Shown: positions 55,883 to 64,000 of the stretch, in pieces
Numbering within the stretch: position 1 is the first letter of the stretch
How the letters are laid out: the number at the start of each line of letters is the position of its first letter
From: Silvimonas terrae
Lineage (GTDB): Bacteria; Pseudomonadota; Gammaproteobacteria; Burkholderiales; Chitinibacteraceae
DNA length: 64,000 bases
NCBI RefSeq assembly: GCF_014202765.1
Contig: NZ_JACHHN010000010.1
Coordinates: 124,001 to 188,000 of the forward strand
Direction of reading: 5' to 3'
Notes under the pieces: model-generated
Database searches by the model: none
Seen by the model: the letters and a program-made list of their open reading frames with translations, nothing else
Told to the model about the DNA's origin: nothing
Made by a program: the position numbers and the translations under genes

Positions 55883-57070
55883 TCAGGCAGAGACATCCAC
55901 TGCGCCAGGGCTGGGGCTCTTGCTGCTGCTGGAGTACGTATTGCTGAGGCTGGTCGATGGCGTGGGGCTCTGCGCTGCAGTGGTGCTGGCCGGGGCATCG
56001 CCAGTGATCGTCACCGTAGTGGTCCCGCTGACGTCGGTACTGCTGTTGCTTTGATCAGCGCTGCTGGTGCTGCCCGCGCTGGAAGGCGTACCGGTGCCAC
56101 TTTGATCAATGGTGTTACCAGAACCCGTGCTGTTGCCGTTCAGGGCCGCCAGCCAGTCACCCATTTGCTGGAACAGGGTCTGGTTCAGTTGCAGCATGAA
56201 ATGGATGGCATCCGTTTCAAATTTCAGCAAAGACCCCACCCAGTCGCTTTGGCCGCCTGTGCTGGCGGTGGGCGTCGGTGCTGGTGTCGGTGAGACCGGC
56301 GTTGGTGCGGGCGTCGCGCTGCCGGGAGCCGGCGAACTGCTTGTCGGTGTGGGCGCACTGGCCGTCGGCGCCGGCGTCGGTGCGGGAATCGGTATGTTGA
56401 CGGACGGCACACCCGCCGGGCTGCCGGTCGATGGGCTGGCGCTGGTCGGGCTGCCACTGCTTCCCGTCGATGGCGCCGGTGTGGGGGAGGGCAAGGACGT
56501 CGACGGGCTCCCGCCGGTCGAATGTCCGCTTGGTGCGCCAGTCCCGCCAGACCAGGAAGATGCCTCCAGCATGGTCATGGACGCCGTAAAGCCCAGCGTG
56601 CGCCCATCCGCAGTGGTGATGGTGCCACTCAAATTCAGCGCCAGACCGAATGCGGCATACATATTGCCGCTAGCACCGCCGTTGCCGTGACCATGATGCC
56701 CGGCCGAGCCACTGCTGACGCCCACTTGCGCACCTTCCGCCAACTGACCGGAGAACTGCATGCCGGTGATGCTGGTGCCCAGCATCTGCTCCATCATGGA
56801 ACGGAAGATATCCAGTTCCGGGCTGACTTCAGATACGAGGGAATTCTGCGCAGAACCCGTCTGACCCGTGCTGGCGGCAGCCGCTTGCTGGCCAGCCTGG
56901 GATAACTGCACGGCGGTACTCGGGCTGGGGGCATTGCTGCTGTCCGTACCGGTACCGGACGGGGTGCCCGCGTTATTACTGCTATCCGGTTGCCAGGTAC
57001 CGGAGAACTGTTCTTGTTCCAGCAAGGACCAGGAAGGGACAAGAGACTGGCGTGCTTGTTCGACATGCAT
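55883..57070 (-). CDS. Low-complexity Ser/Thr/Pro-rich protein, function unknown
   Basis: A 395-residue protein without a signal peptide. The N-terminal part has a recognisable ordered core (LDIFRSMMEQMLGTSITGMQFSGQL and NLSGTITTADGRTLGFTASMTM), which resembles, from memory, beta-rich modules with a TADGR-type repeat in other proteobacteria. Residues about 180-280 are a Pro/Ser/Thr linker (PTPAPT repeats), followed by a helical segment (FETDAIHFMLQLNQTLFQQMGDWLAAL) and a long Ser/Thr tail. It could be a surface or structural protein. It has its own terminator. Confidence 0.65.
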   Translation of the reverse strand: MHVEQARQSLVPSWSLLEQEQFSGTWQPDSSNNAGTPSGTGTDSSNAPSPSTAVQLSQAGQQAAAASTGQTGSAQNSLVSEVSPELDIFRSMMEQMLGTSITGMQFSGQLAEGAQVGVSSGSAGHHGHGNGGASGNMYAAFGLALNLSGTITTADGRTLGFTASMTMLEASSWSGGTGAPSGHSTGGSPSTSLPSPTPAPSTGSSGSPTSASPSTGSPAGVPSVNIPIPAPTPAPTASAPTPTSSSPAPGSATPAPTPVSPTPAPTPTASTGGQSDWVGSLLKFETDAIHFMLQLNQTLFQQMGDWLAALNGNSTGSGNTIDQSGTGTPSSAGSTSSADQSNSSTDVSGTTTVTITGDAPASTTAAQSPTPSTSLSNTYSSSSKSPSPGAVDVSA

Positions 57071-57657
57071 GATTGAACTCCGGGTGACACGGTTTTACCC
57101 GTGTATCGACGTGTATCAATCAAGCTTGAGACTGACGAGACCATGTGGGCGACTGGCGGCATTTTTTGCGTTTCTGCAACAGGTCTTGTAAGAAACGACC
57201 TAAAAATTTGCTGTGATTTTACCGATGCCCCGCCCCCATGCTGTTGCGCCATGGCGCTGATCCCGGTTGAGTCTGGCATACCAAAATCGTGCCATGTATC
57301 AGTCTCAATCCGGTGCTTGATGCCGGTTTCCGGGGGCTGCGGGATTCTATTTCCTGGCAGAGAAGCGGCTAATCAAATTTCTTGTAATGAACTGGTCTGA
57401 AAAAATTTTCTTTGCAAGTGGCATAACACAAACCAAATATTTCACGGATCGGGATAGGGGTGTTTTTTTAAAGTTGCATGCAACTTAAACAATACTTGGA
57501 AAGCTGTATTTTTCATGAAAACCATGGGTTTGTTGATTGCCGCGCATATTGCCAAAATAATTGGGTGTAGAGAAATATCTGATTTTGGCGGTTTGGTGTT
57601 TCAATAAACAGGTCCTGATTTGATCAAATAAAACATTTAAAAACATTGAATAAGATA
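57071..57657. other. A/T-rich non-coding gap with a 16-base palindrome
   Basis: About 590 bases with no supportable gene, becoming A/T-rich from about 57360. A perfect palindrome AAGTTGCATGCAACTT lies at 57471-57486. The low G+C continues into the DUF5672 gene, so the two may have been acquired together. Confidence 0.55.
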
Positions 57658-58560
57658 ATGGATAAAAAAGAAGATATCGCCAAAAAGAGGAAGTCCGACT
57701 TTAGTCGAATAACCCTCGTTTCTGTCACAGGACTGGAAGATGCGCAGCATGCGGCCTATGCCCTGGTGTTAAGCCAACAGCAAATGCCCGGTGCGCGCGC
57801 ACTTTTGTGTAGCCCGAAAGCACCGGAGTATCTACCCCCAACAATTGAACACAAAGTCATTGCTAAATTGGGATACACCGAATACAGCCTTTTCATGATG
57901 TTTGCGCTGTGGCATTTGATCGAAACCGAGTTCGCACTCATTATCCAGGATGATGGCTGGGTGCTGGATGGCGCCAATTGGCGGGATGAATATTTTGATT
58001 ATGACTATGTAGGCGCACCAGTGGCACATGGGCGTGTAGACACGCCTGCTGGTACGCGATGGATGTCCAAATTTGATTGGTATGCCCATCTAGGGAAGCC
58101 AGATCACACGGTCTATCCGGTTCTCAATGGCGGGTTCAGCTTGCGTAGCAAACGTATGCTACGCGCGCTGATCGACCATCCCGAGATCAAAGTGCATATT
58201 CCTCGGCCCGATATACTTCATTTTGATCCGTTTCGCATGTATTGGCGCAATTGCGCGCCAAATGAGGATGTGCAGCTCACGGCTACATTGCGCCCCGAGC
58301 TTGAAAATGCCGGAATCAAGTATCCGCCGCTTGATATATGCACTCTATTTGCGGCTGAAGATACCGGGCCAATGTACAAGGAGCTCGATTTTAAAAAATT
58401 GCTCGGTCACCACGGCCCATGGCGACGTCTTGTCAGCATTGATCCACCGACAGTCCAATACCGGATGAAAAGAAGCCTGGTGAAAAGAGCGCGTAGAGAG
58501 CTGGATATGGTCCAGATGTTCGAGGATCGCGGCTATAGCATTGTATTTACGCCAGAATAA
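57658..58560 (+). CDS. DUF5672 glycosyltransferase-like protein
   Basis: A 300-residue cytoplasmic protein in A/T-rich DNA. It carries the DUF5672 pattern of GT-A-like sugar transferases: LWHLIETEFALIIQDDGWVLDG with an acidic QDDG, then WRDEYFDYDYVGAPV and PVLNGGFSLRSKRML, then APNEDVQLT. It may add a sugar to a surface glycan or protein. A TTG 12 bases upstream is also possible. A bidirectional terminator separates it from the convergent GH3 gene. Confidence 0.82.
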   Translation: MDKKEDIAKKRKSDFSRITLVSVTGLEDAQHAAYALVLSQQQMPGARALLCSPKAPEYLPPTIEHKVIAKLGYTEYSLFMMFALWHLIETEFALIIQDDGWVLDGANWRDEYFDYDYVGAPVAHGRVDTPAGTRWMSKFDWYAHLGKPDHTVYPVLNGGFSLRSKRMLRALIDHPEIKVHIPRPDILHFDPFRMYWRNCAPNEDVQLTATLRPELENAGIKYPPLDICTLFAAEDTGPMYKELDFKKLLGHHGPWRRLVSIDPPTVQYRMKRSLVKRARRELDMVQMFEDRGYSIVFTPE

Positions 58561-58585
58561 AACACATAAATATGGAAGCGGAGTG

Positions 58586-58612
58586 AAAAAAGCCCGGCAC
58601 ATGCCGGGCTTC
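58586..58612. terminator. Bidirectional terminator between DUF5672 and GH3 genes
   Basis: AGCCCGGC (58591-58598) pairs with GCCGGGCT (58603-58610). The A run before it makes a strong T tract for the minus-strand GH3 gene; the plus direction has a weaker TCTGTT. Confidence 0.82.
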
Positions 58613-58641
58613 TGTTATATAGCTGCTAGATCAACGCCTCA

Positions 58642-60651
58642 TCAATAACTCAAACCAAACCCAAACGGATACAACGGGCTGGCGGTATCGTGCGGTACGT
58701 CTTCCTTCTGCGCTGCGACATCCACCATGGACGACGGCAACTCAAACGGCAGCTTGCCTTGCGGTTTGCCCTTGCCGGTGATCACGTCGAACAGCGCGGC
58801 GTCACTGGCCCCAAAGTTGGCCAGGATGGCGCTGGTTTTGTCTTGCACGTTGGTCAGAATGGCCGGCCGGTCCATGTAAACCGAGACAATGGATTTGGGC
58901 GCTGCCGCAGCGGCCTTGATGGCTTCGTAATCTGCCGCACCGTCTACAAATGCCAGGCTACCCTCGTGTTGCATGGAGCCAAACATATAGTTGGGGTGCA
59001 AGGTTTCATACGGCGTGCTGACCCGCAGCACGGCGACATCGGCATCGGCCACATTGCTGACCACGGTAAAGCCATAGCTTTGTGCGACCGACGCATTCAC
59101 GCCATACAGCCAGACCTTCTTGCCGGTCAGCGCCATCGGCAGGGTGGCATTGTTGTTTTGCAGCAGCACCATGGCACGGCGTTGCGTATCCAGCGCTTCG
59201 GCCTGGAAGGTGGCGTTGCCGACGATGGTGGCAGCAGCGGTGGCATCCACAAACGGTTTCTCAAACAGGCCTTGCTGGAATTTCTGCAACAGAATGCGAT
59301 AGGCCGATTCAGTCAGCCGGCTTTCGGTCAGCAACCCTTGCTGCACGGCCTGAATCAGATATTGCGATTCAGTGACGCCGCCAAACTGGTCCATGCCGGC
59401 ATTCACGGCTTTCACGTAACGTTGCAGCTTGGTGGCGGTTTCCATGCCCCACGGCGTACCAAAGCCGATAAAGGAGGGCGCAACGCCAGTCGGCGTGCCG
59501 TTCAGGCAGTTGGTGTCGCAGTCAGACGTAATACCCCAGTCTGACAAGATGACGCCCTTGAAGCCGTAGTTGCCGCGCAAAAGATCGGTCAGCAGCGCTT
59601 TGTCAAAACCCGCGCCCACTTGTTCGATGGTAATGCCGTTGACGGTGACGGTGGAATCCGGGAACGAATACGTCGGCATGACCGAGCCCACGTTGGCGGC
59701 AAACGCGCCTTCGAATGGCTTGAGGTGATAGGCGAAATTGTTGCCCGGATACGTCAGGAAACGGCCGTAGTAGTTGTGGCCATCAAACCCGCTTTTAGAC
59801 GCACCGTAACCCACCCAGTGCTTGACCACGGCCACAACGCCACCCGGCACAATGCCACTGGTGCTGCCCTGGAAACCCTCGATATACGCTTGCACCTGGG
59901 CTTTGGCGATGTCGGCATCTTCGCCAAACGTGCCGTTAATACGCGGCCAGCGCGGTTCTGTGGCCAGGTCCGCCTGCGGCGAGAGCGCCTGGGTGATACC
60001 CACGGCCGTGTATTCCTGGCGGGCAATATCGCCAAAGTGACGCGTCAGCGCGGGGTCGTTAAGTGCGGCAAAGCCCAGCGTCTCCGGCCATTGCGAGAAC
60101 CCGCTGCTCCCCGCACTGGCCCCCAGCGTGTACTGGAAATGATTGCGCGGATCGGTACTGATGGAGACCGGAATACCCAGCCGGGATTGCTCGGCCAGTT
60201 TCTGGATACTGTTGTACTGCTCGGCCATGGTTTGCGGCGCGCCGCCCATGCGCGTGATGAAGGTATTCACGAACTGGGTGTTGATCAACGTATTGAGGGC
60301 GTCCAGATCGTACGCGTTGCCGGTGCCTGCGCCGGTGGTGTCGTTCAGGACCGGGGCGGTGCCGTGCATCATCAGGCCGGCTTTTTCCGCCAGTGTCAGG
60401 CGGGATACCAGGTCTTGCGCGCGTACTTCCGGGCTCAGGCGCCAGTCTTCATAGGGCTCAAGCTTGCCGTCCTTGTTCAGATCCTTGAACTTGAGGCCGT
60501 CCTGGCTGATCAGGTTCAGGCCGGTGTAGCCAAAATCCTGTTGGGCCACATGGCTGCCACCATCTCCACCGCCGCCACAGCCGGCCAGGGCCAGCGCCAG
60601 GCTGGTGCCGGCCAGCAGCATGTAACGTGATCCGGGTTGGAACTTCTTCAT
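58642..60651 (-). CDS. GH3-family glycoside hydrolase lipoprotein
   Basis: A 669-residue outer-membrane or periplasmic glycosidase. The signal peptide ends in a lipobox (LALAGCGGG). The N-terminal GH3 barrel has GIPVSISTDPRNH, EPRWPRINGTFGED, VVKHWVGYGASKSGFDGHNYYG and the nucleophile Asp in GVILSDWG; the C-terminal domain ends DTASPLYPFGFGLSY, a standard GH3 end. An exo-beta-glucosidase-type activity is most likely; substrate is not determined. It is divergent from an AraC regulator. Confidence 0.93.
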   Translation of the reverse strand: MKKFQPGSRYMLLAGTSLALALAGCGGGGDGGSHVAQQDFGYTGLNLISQDGLKFKDLNKDGKLEPYEDWRLSPEVRAQDLVSRLTLAEKAGLMMHGTAPVLNDTTGAGTGNAYDLDALNTLINTQFVNTFITRMGGAPQTMAEQYNSIQKLAEQSRLGIPVSISTDPRNHFQYTLGASAGSSGFSQWPETLGFAALNDPALTRHFGDIARQEYTAVGITQALSPQADLATEPRWPRINGTFGEDADIAKAQVQAYIEGFQGSTSGIVPGGVVAVVKHWVGYGASKSGFDGHNYYGRFLTYPGNNFAYHLKPFEGAFAANVGSVMPTYSFPDSTVTVNGITIEQVGAGFDKALLTDLLRGNYGFKGVILSDWGITSDCDTNCLNGTPTGVAPSFIGFGTPWGMETATKLQRYVKAVNAGMDQFGGVTESQYLIQAVQQGLLTESRLTESAYRILLQKFQQGLFEKPFVDATAAATIVGNATFQAEALDTQRRAMVLLQNNNATLPMALTGKKVWLYGVNASVAQSYGFTVVSNVADADVAVLRVSTPYETLHPNYMFGSMQHEGSLAFVDGAADYEAIKAAAAAPKSIVSVYMDRPAILTNVQDKTSAILANFGASDAALFDVITGKGKPQGKLPFELPSSMVDVAAQKEDVPHDTASPLYPFGFGLSY

Positions 60652-60972
60652 CGACTGCTCCTTGATCGTGGGTTGTTTTTCTACGTCTGTATCGCCCCTG
60701 TATGAGGCGTTATCCCACTGTACGCAGGCCGGTCACGGTGGCTTGACCGGCGGGAGCGCGTTTTTATCTTTGGGGTGCAAGATCGATCGTGCGCTGCATC
60801 ATCGTCAGCGCTGCCAGACGGTGTAATGTCGCTGCAAGGCGCGCCAATACTGGATTGGCATGTCCCGTTCAGCCAGCAACCGGCCCACGTATGGACTTTA
60901 CCTGATGGCCTGACCGGCATGCCCTCGCCAGGATAGGTTCAAAAAACATGTCACCTAGCACTGGAGGTCTGT
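60652..60972. other. Divergent regulatory gap between GH3 gene and AraC gene
   Basis: 321 bases without a supportable gene. It is the expected place for the promoters and the AraC-type operator; no repeat half-sites or sigma70 hexamers stood out. Confidence 0.45.
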
Positions 60973-62034
60973 ATGCCGGCTCTGCACCGCGCTCTGGCTC
61001 GTACTGTGTCCAACCGTATCGCTGTTTACCTGCAACGCAGTGCGCTGCAGGCCGGACTGTCGAGCACCCTGTTTACCCGGCATACCGGCATTGCGCCGGA
61101 TGATCTGCTCGATCCCAATGGTCGCATTGACGGCGAACGGCACCGCCGCATGGTGCAACTGGCCGGCAAACTGGCCTTGCCGCCGGTGATCCTGGCGGAG
61201 TCGAACACTGGCCTGTTTACGGATTTTCCTGCACTGGGCAATGTCTGCCTGAACAGCCGCACCCTGCGTGAAGCGTTGATGGCGTTCAATGCCTTCCGGC
61301 CACTGATTGGCGAGTTCGATTTCTTGTTGTGCAAGATCAGCGGCCAGCATGTGCGCTTTGATTACCTGGCGGAATTTGCGCCTGAGAGCGGCTTTCAGGC
61401 GCTGGCCAATTTTCAGGTACTGGCGAGCCTGACCCGGCTGTATGACCAGCATCAGCCCACCCGCTTTGCCGTGGAGTTGATGGGTCATGCGCCGCCCGCT
61501 GTGCTGTTGCGGCAAATCAACGACTTCTTTGGTGCGGCGGTGCGCTTTGGCTGCGCGGCCAATCGCATGTCCTTTACCGCTCCGGCGCTGGATACGGTGT
61601 TTTCCCAGCACAACGCCATGCTCGCCCCCATGTTGCAGCAGCACGCGCAGCAAGCACTGGTGCAGGTCCGGCAACTGCATTCATTTGCGGGCGGGGTGGA
61701 AAGCCTGATTCGTGAATTTATCAATGATCCGCAAACAGAGATTCGCGGCGCAGCCTTGCTACAGCAATTGTGTGATCGCTTGCAGACCTCGCGCTGGTCT
61801 TTGCATCGGCAGTTGCAACTGGAAGGAACGCATTTCCGGGAGCTGGAAACGAAAGTGAAAATCAGTGAGTCGCGGCGCTTGCTGGGGAACCCGCATATCA
61901 CGCTGGCGCAGATCAGCGAGCAACTGGGATTTGCCTCACAAAGTGCGTTTACCCGGTTTTTCCGGGCACGGCATGAGATGGCGCCACTGGCATTCCGGCA
62001 GCACGCTTTGCTGCGGGCCGGTAAAGCGGCTTGA
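60973..62034 (+). CDS. AraC-family regulator with arabinose-binding-like N-domain
   Basis: A 353-residue regulator with a long N-terminal effector domain like that of OruR/VirS-type AraC proteins (FTRHTGIAPDDLLDPNGRIDGERHRRMVQLAGKL and CLNSRTLREALMAFNAFRPLIG) and a C-terminal helix-turn-helix pair (AALLQQLCDRLQTSRWSLHRQLQLEGTHFRELE, then ISEQLGFASQSAFTRFFRARHEMAP). GGAGG precedes the ATG. The divergent GH3 glycosidase is a likely target. Confidence 0.92.
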   Translation: MPALHRALARTVSNRIAVYLQRSALQAGLSSTLFTRHTGIAPDDLLDPNGRIDGERHRRMVQLAGKLALPPVILAESNTGLFTDFPALGNVCLNSRTLREALMAFNAFRPLIGEFDFLLCKISGQHVRFDYLAEFAPESGFQALANFQVLASLTRLYDQHQPTRFAVELMGHAPPAVLLRQINDFFGAAVRFGCAANRMSFTAPALDTVFSQHNAMLAPMLQQHAQQALVQVRQLHSFAGGVESLIREFINDPQTEIRGAALLQQLCDRLQTSRWSLHRQLQLEGTHFRELETKVKISESRRLLGNPHITLAQISEQLGFASQSAFTRFFRARHEMAPLAFRQHALLRAGKAA

Positions 62035-62136
62035 GCGAAACAGGGAAAAAGACAAGCAGGCGACAATACCAGGATAGAAGTGGACAGACCCGGCTTGTGG
62101 CCACCTGCTTGTAGACGGAGAGGCGTCAGGTGCCGT

Positions 62137-62167
62137 AAAAAAGCCCGCTGTTGCAGCGGGCTTTTCT
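62137..62167. terminator. Bidirectional terminator after the AraC gene
   Basis: AGCCCGCTG (62142-62150) pairs with CAGCGGGCT (62154-62162), with an A run before and T run after, serving both convergent genes. Confidence 0.9.
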
Positions 62168-62193
62168 GGCAACAGTTGCTTTAAAGCAAAAAC

Positions 62194-62520
62194 TTATTCG
62201 GTGACCACACGACCTGGTTGCTGGTCAATCTGGGCCGAGAAATTCTGGGTGGCGTAGGCTGCAGCCTGGCCGGCCGTACTGGCATGCGACGGCACCACTT
62301 CCTGCGCGGCTGGCGTGAAGGCAAAGCCGGCACGACCTGGCTGCTGATCAATCTGCGACGTGAAGTTCTGCGTGGCATGAGAGGCGCGTTGCCACATCGG
62401 CAGGGCACCTTGCTGGGCAGCAGGCTGGGTATTGGTCTTGCTGTTATCGGCAGCTTGCACCGAGAAGGCGGCAGTGGCGGCAACAGCGGCAAAAACGAGG
62501 GATGCAGCAAACTTGTTCAT
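62194..62520 (-). CDS. Small exported protein with a duplicated ATQNF..QIDQQPGR motif
   Basis: A 108-residue protein with a signal peptide (LVFAAVAATAAFSVQA, cut near residue 23) and ribosome site GGAGAAAT before the ATG at 62520. The mature part carries a near-perfect duplication: residues 49-63 and 90-104 share ATQNF(T/S)xQIDQQPGR, 41 residues apart. No known family recognised. Possibly a periplasmic stress or structural protein. An inverted repeat upstream at 62552-62582 may control it. Confidence 0.75.
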   Translation of the reverse strand: MNKFAASLVFAAVAATAAFSVQAADNSKTNTQPAAQQGALPMWQRASHATQNFTSQIDQQPGRAGFAFTPAAQEVVPSHASTAGQAAAYATQNFSAQIDQQPGRVVTE

Positions 62521-62840
62521 GATATTTCTCCGTGTAGATTCAAGGTAGAACCAACGTCGTTGTTGTTTTGTTTGCGACGTTGAAGCCATGGTATGCCTCG
62601 AAAGTACGTAGAAAAACTACCGAACCGTTGTTAGTTTGTTTCCCGAATATTGATAAATGTCAGTGTCCGCTGACACGGTTGCGCGGGCTCGGTCAGCGGG
62701 CCGGAAAGGCCGCTCAACGCCAAGCCGCGCTACGCTTTGCATTGCCGCCGGTTGGGTTTTTGGTGGCCCCAACCGCTTCAATGACCCGTTTTCTGGTTGA
62801 CAGCCGTCTGGCGCCTGGCCGCTTGTCGGCCCCGTCCCGA
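62521..62840. other. Intergenic region between small exported protein and FKBP gene
   Basis: 320 bases without a gene. It holds the inverted repeat CAACGTCG (62552-62559) / CGACGTTG (62575-62582) with a 15-base spacer, 31 bases before the small-protein ATG, and a short hairpin TGTCAG...CTGACA near 62665. Confidence 0.5.
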
Positions 62841-63182
62841 TCAGTCGTCGCGGGTCAGCACTTCCAGTAATTCAATTTCAAATACCAGGTTGGAATTGGG
62901 CTTGATATGCGCGCCAATCTGCCGCTCGCCGTAGGCCAGATGCGCAGGCACAAACAGCTTGCGCTTGCCGCCGACCTTCATGCCAATGAGCCCTTGATCC
63001 CAGCCCTTGATGACCCGGCCGGTGCCGATCACGCACTGGAACGGCTTGCCGCGATCATGGGACGAATCAAATTTGGTGCCGTCTTCCAGCGTGCCGGTGT
63101 AGTGGGCGGTAATCAGCGCGCCGCGGGCGATTTCTTTGCCTTCGCCAATGACGAGGTCTTCGATGATGAGGTCGGTGCTCAT
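62841..63182 (-). CDS. FKBP-type peptidyl-prolyl isomerase
   Basis: A 113-residue single-domain cytoplasmic FKBP catalysing cis-trans isomerisation of prolyl bonds. It has the active-site pattern ALITAHYTGTLEDGTKFDSS, PFQCVIGTGRVIKGWDQGLIGMKVGGKRKLFVPAHLAYG and the final FEIELLEVL. Length equals the minimal FKBP domain, without signal peptide or membrane anchor. The start has GAGGTG-like purines upstream. Confidence 0.95.
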   Translation of the reverse strand: MSTDLIIEDLVIGEGKEIARGALITAHYTGTLEDGTKFDSSHDRGKPFQCVIGTGRVIKGWDQGLIGMKVGGKRKLFVPAHLAYGERQIGAHIKPNSNLVFEIELLEVLTRDD

Positions 63183-63305
63183 GGTGAGGTGCTCTGGGGT
63201 GGTCTGGATGTCGAGGGGGATATTTTAGCGTTTTGTGGGGCACGAAGTGGTTGCTTTGCAGGGCGGTATGCAAGCAGACGGCCTTTGCTGGCAAAGGATT
63301 ACTTC

Positions 63306-63693
63306 GTAGCCCGGATGGAGCCACCAGGCGGGAATCCGGGGTAGCGGGCGTGGGTCATATCGCTGCAGGGAAGTAGGGTGGATTCGGAGCCTTGGCGACA
63401 ATCCACCATGGCGATGGTTGTTAGCGCCTGCGGCGCGGTTGGTTTGGATACCGGCGGTGGCCGGAGCACGTTACTTTTCTTTGCTTCGCCAAAGAAAAGT
63501 AACCAAAAGAAAGGCGACCCTGCGACAGCGCCCTTCGGGTTCCCTGCGCTTCTCGCAAGGCGCGGCTGGCTGCGGGAACTCGGGCTAAAGCCCTCAAACA
63601 CCCCTCCGCCGAAACCCCGCGCCTTGCTGCGATGCTCGGCGCTGCCGGAGGGGAGGTACGTCAAAAGCAACGGCAACATCCAAAGCCAAAGCA
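63306..63693. repeat. Composite dispersed repeat, copy 2
   Basis: Same unit order as 48144-48545. The core 63451-63656 is nearly identical to 48306-48526 but lacks a short insertion. It has a perfect 14-base hairpin stem GTTACTTTTCTTTG / CAAAGAAAAGTAAC at 63470-63503. With flanks it fills the 660-base gap between the FKBP gene and the edge gene. Confidence 0.92.
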
Positions 63694-63846
63694 ACCCCAC
63701 CCCGACCTCGTTATTCCCCCTTGGTGGGAATCCAGTTGCACTGCAGGCAAATAATACGAAGCCCGGCCACCGCTGCTGCCCGTTTGTTCCTGCTCAAGCA
63801 AGAACAATGAAGCGGCGGCGGCCCGTCTCCACAAGAAATCCGCGCT

Positions 63847-64000
63847 TCACCCCATCTCAATCTCTGCCGTGCTTTGCAACATCACAAACGGCCCGCCCAG
63901 CGTGGCGTTGTGGTGCGCAATGATGTCGCGGGCGGCCAGTTGCGGTGTGTCCATGCAGCTGTGCGCATCGCTGGCCAGCACGGTGGCAAAGCCGCGTTCG
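63847..64000 (-). CDS. Isochorismatase-type cysteine hydrolase, truncated by window edge
   Basis: Only the last 50 or so residues are present on the minus strand, ending TAEIEMG. The visible RGFATVLASDAHSCMD and IIAHHNATLGG match the C-terminal end of isochorismatase/nicotinamidase-like cysteine hydrolases. The catalytic Asp-Lys-Cys residues lie outside the window. Substrate cannot be inferred. Confidence 0.75.
   Translation of the reverse strand, partial: ERGFATVLASDAHSCMDTPQLAARDIIAHHNATLGGPFVMLQSTAEIEMG

Noticed and set aside
57275-57300. TGGCACG...TGGT on the minus strand, resembling a sigma54 -24/-12 promoter
   Set aside because: The -12 GC is missing and the site is more than 200 bases from the nearest minus-strand gene.

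Overview
The window looks like one contiguous, high-G+C (about 60 % by eye) chromosome segment of a betaproteobacterium, most likely of the order Neisseriales (Chromobacteriaceae/Chitinibacteraceae type). This placement is an inference from the gene order def-fmt-htpX-rsmB-DUF4390-ntrY-ntrX next to trkA-trkH with divergent lysM-dprA-smg-topA, from GH18 chitinase and GH3 glycosidase genes, from a PEP-CTERM protein, and from the density of c-di-GMP genes. I saw no rRNA or tRNA gene, CRISPR array, integrase, transposase or phage module. Both ends cut genes: a chitinase at the left edge and an isochorismatase-type cysteine hydrolase at the right edge.

Layout. 0-6 kb: chitinase end, FUSC transporter, murB, mpl, with two related dispersed repeats in the convergent gaps. 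6-18 kb: a diguanylate cyclase, then a long minus-strand core block (def, fmt, htpX, rsmB, DUF4390, ntrY, ntrX, trkA, trkH) for protein N-terminal processing, envelope quality control, rRNA methylation, a two-component system and K+ uptake. 18-26 kb: plus-strand lysM-dprA-smg-topA and a GAF/PAS/GGDEF/EAL protein. 26-29 kb: an ECF sigma/anti-sigma pair facing a secreted TPR protein, with matching ECF-type promoters on both strands, then a PEP-CTERM protein. 29-31.3 kb: groES-groEL with a sigma32-type promoter abutting a CIRCE operator. 31.3-33.4 kb: a low-G+C orphan gene and repeat-rich DNA.

33.4-48 kb: mainly signalling and accessory metabolism: a beta-helix lipoprotein, HDOD, PAS, an OmpR-type regulator and a histidine kinase separated by two genes, a tandem degenerate HD-GYP/LuxR protein, two exported alpha/beta hydrolases, Ohr, a thioredoxin-fold protein, a TetR regulator with an apparently leaderless promoter/operator, a DUF347 membrane protein, an AraC/SDR divergent pair and an SMR transporter. 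48-64 kb: surface lipoproteins, an ArsR regulator, two more diguanylate cyclases, a bestrophin, a low-complexity protein, a DUF5672 glycosyltransferase-like gene, a GH3 lipoprotein with a divergent AraC regulator, a small duplicated-motif periplasmic protein and an FKBP prolyl isomerase.

Shared themes are c-di-GMP signalling (four GGDEF proteins, one with EAL, plus HDOD and degenerate HD-GYP proteins), polysaccharide use (GH18, GH3, beta-helix lipoprotein) and stress control (ECF, groESL, Ohr, HtpX). I found no clear multi-gene novel defence or mobile system. The strongest unusual signals are the symmetric ECF promoter pair, the TetR leaderless promoter/operator, an NtrX whose ATPase motifs are eroded, the low-G+C orphan at 31.5 kb, and composite repeats present as paired copies.
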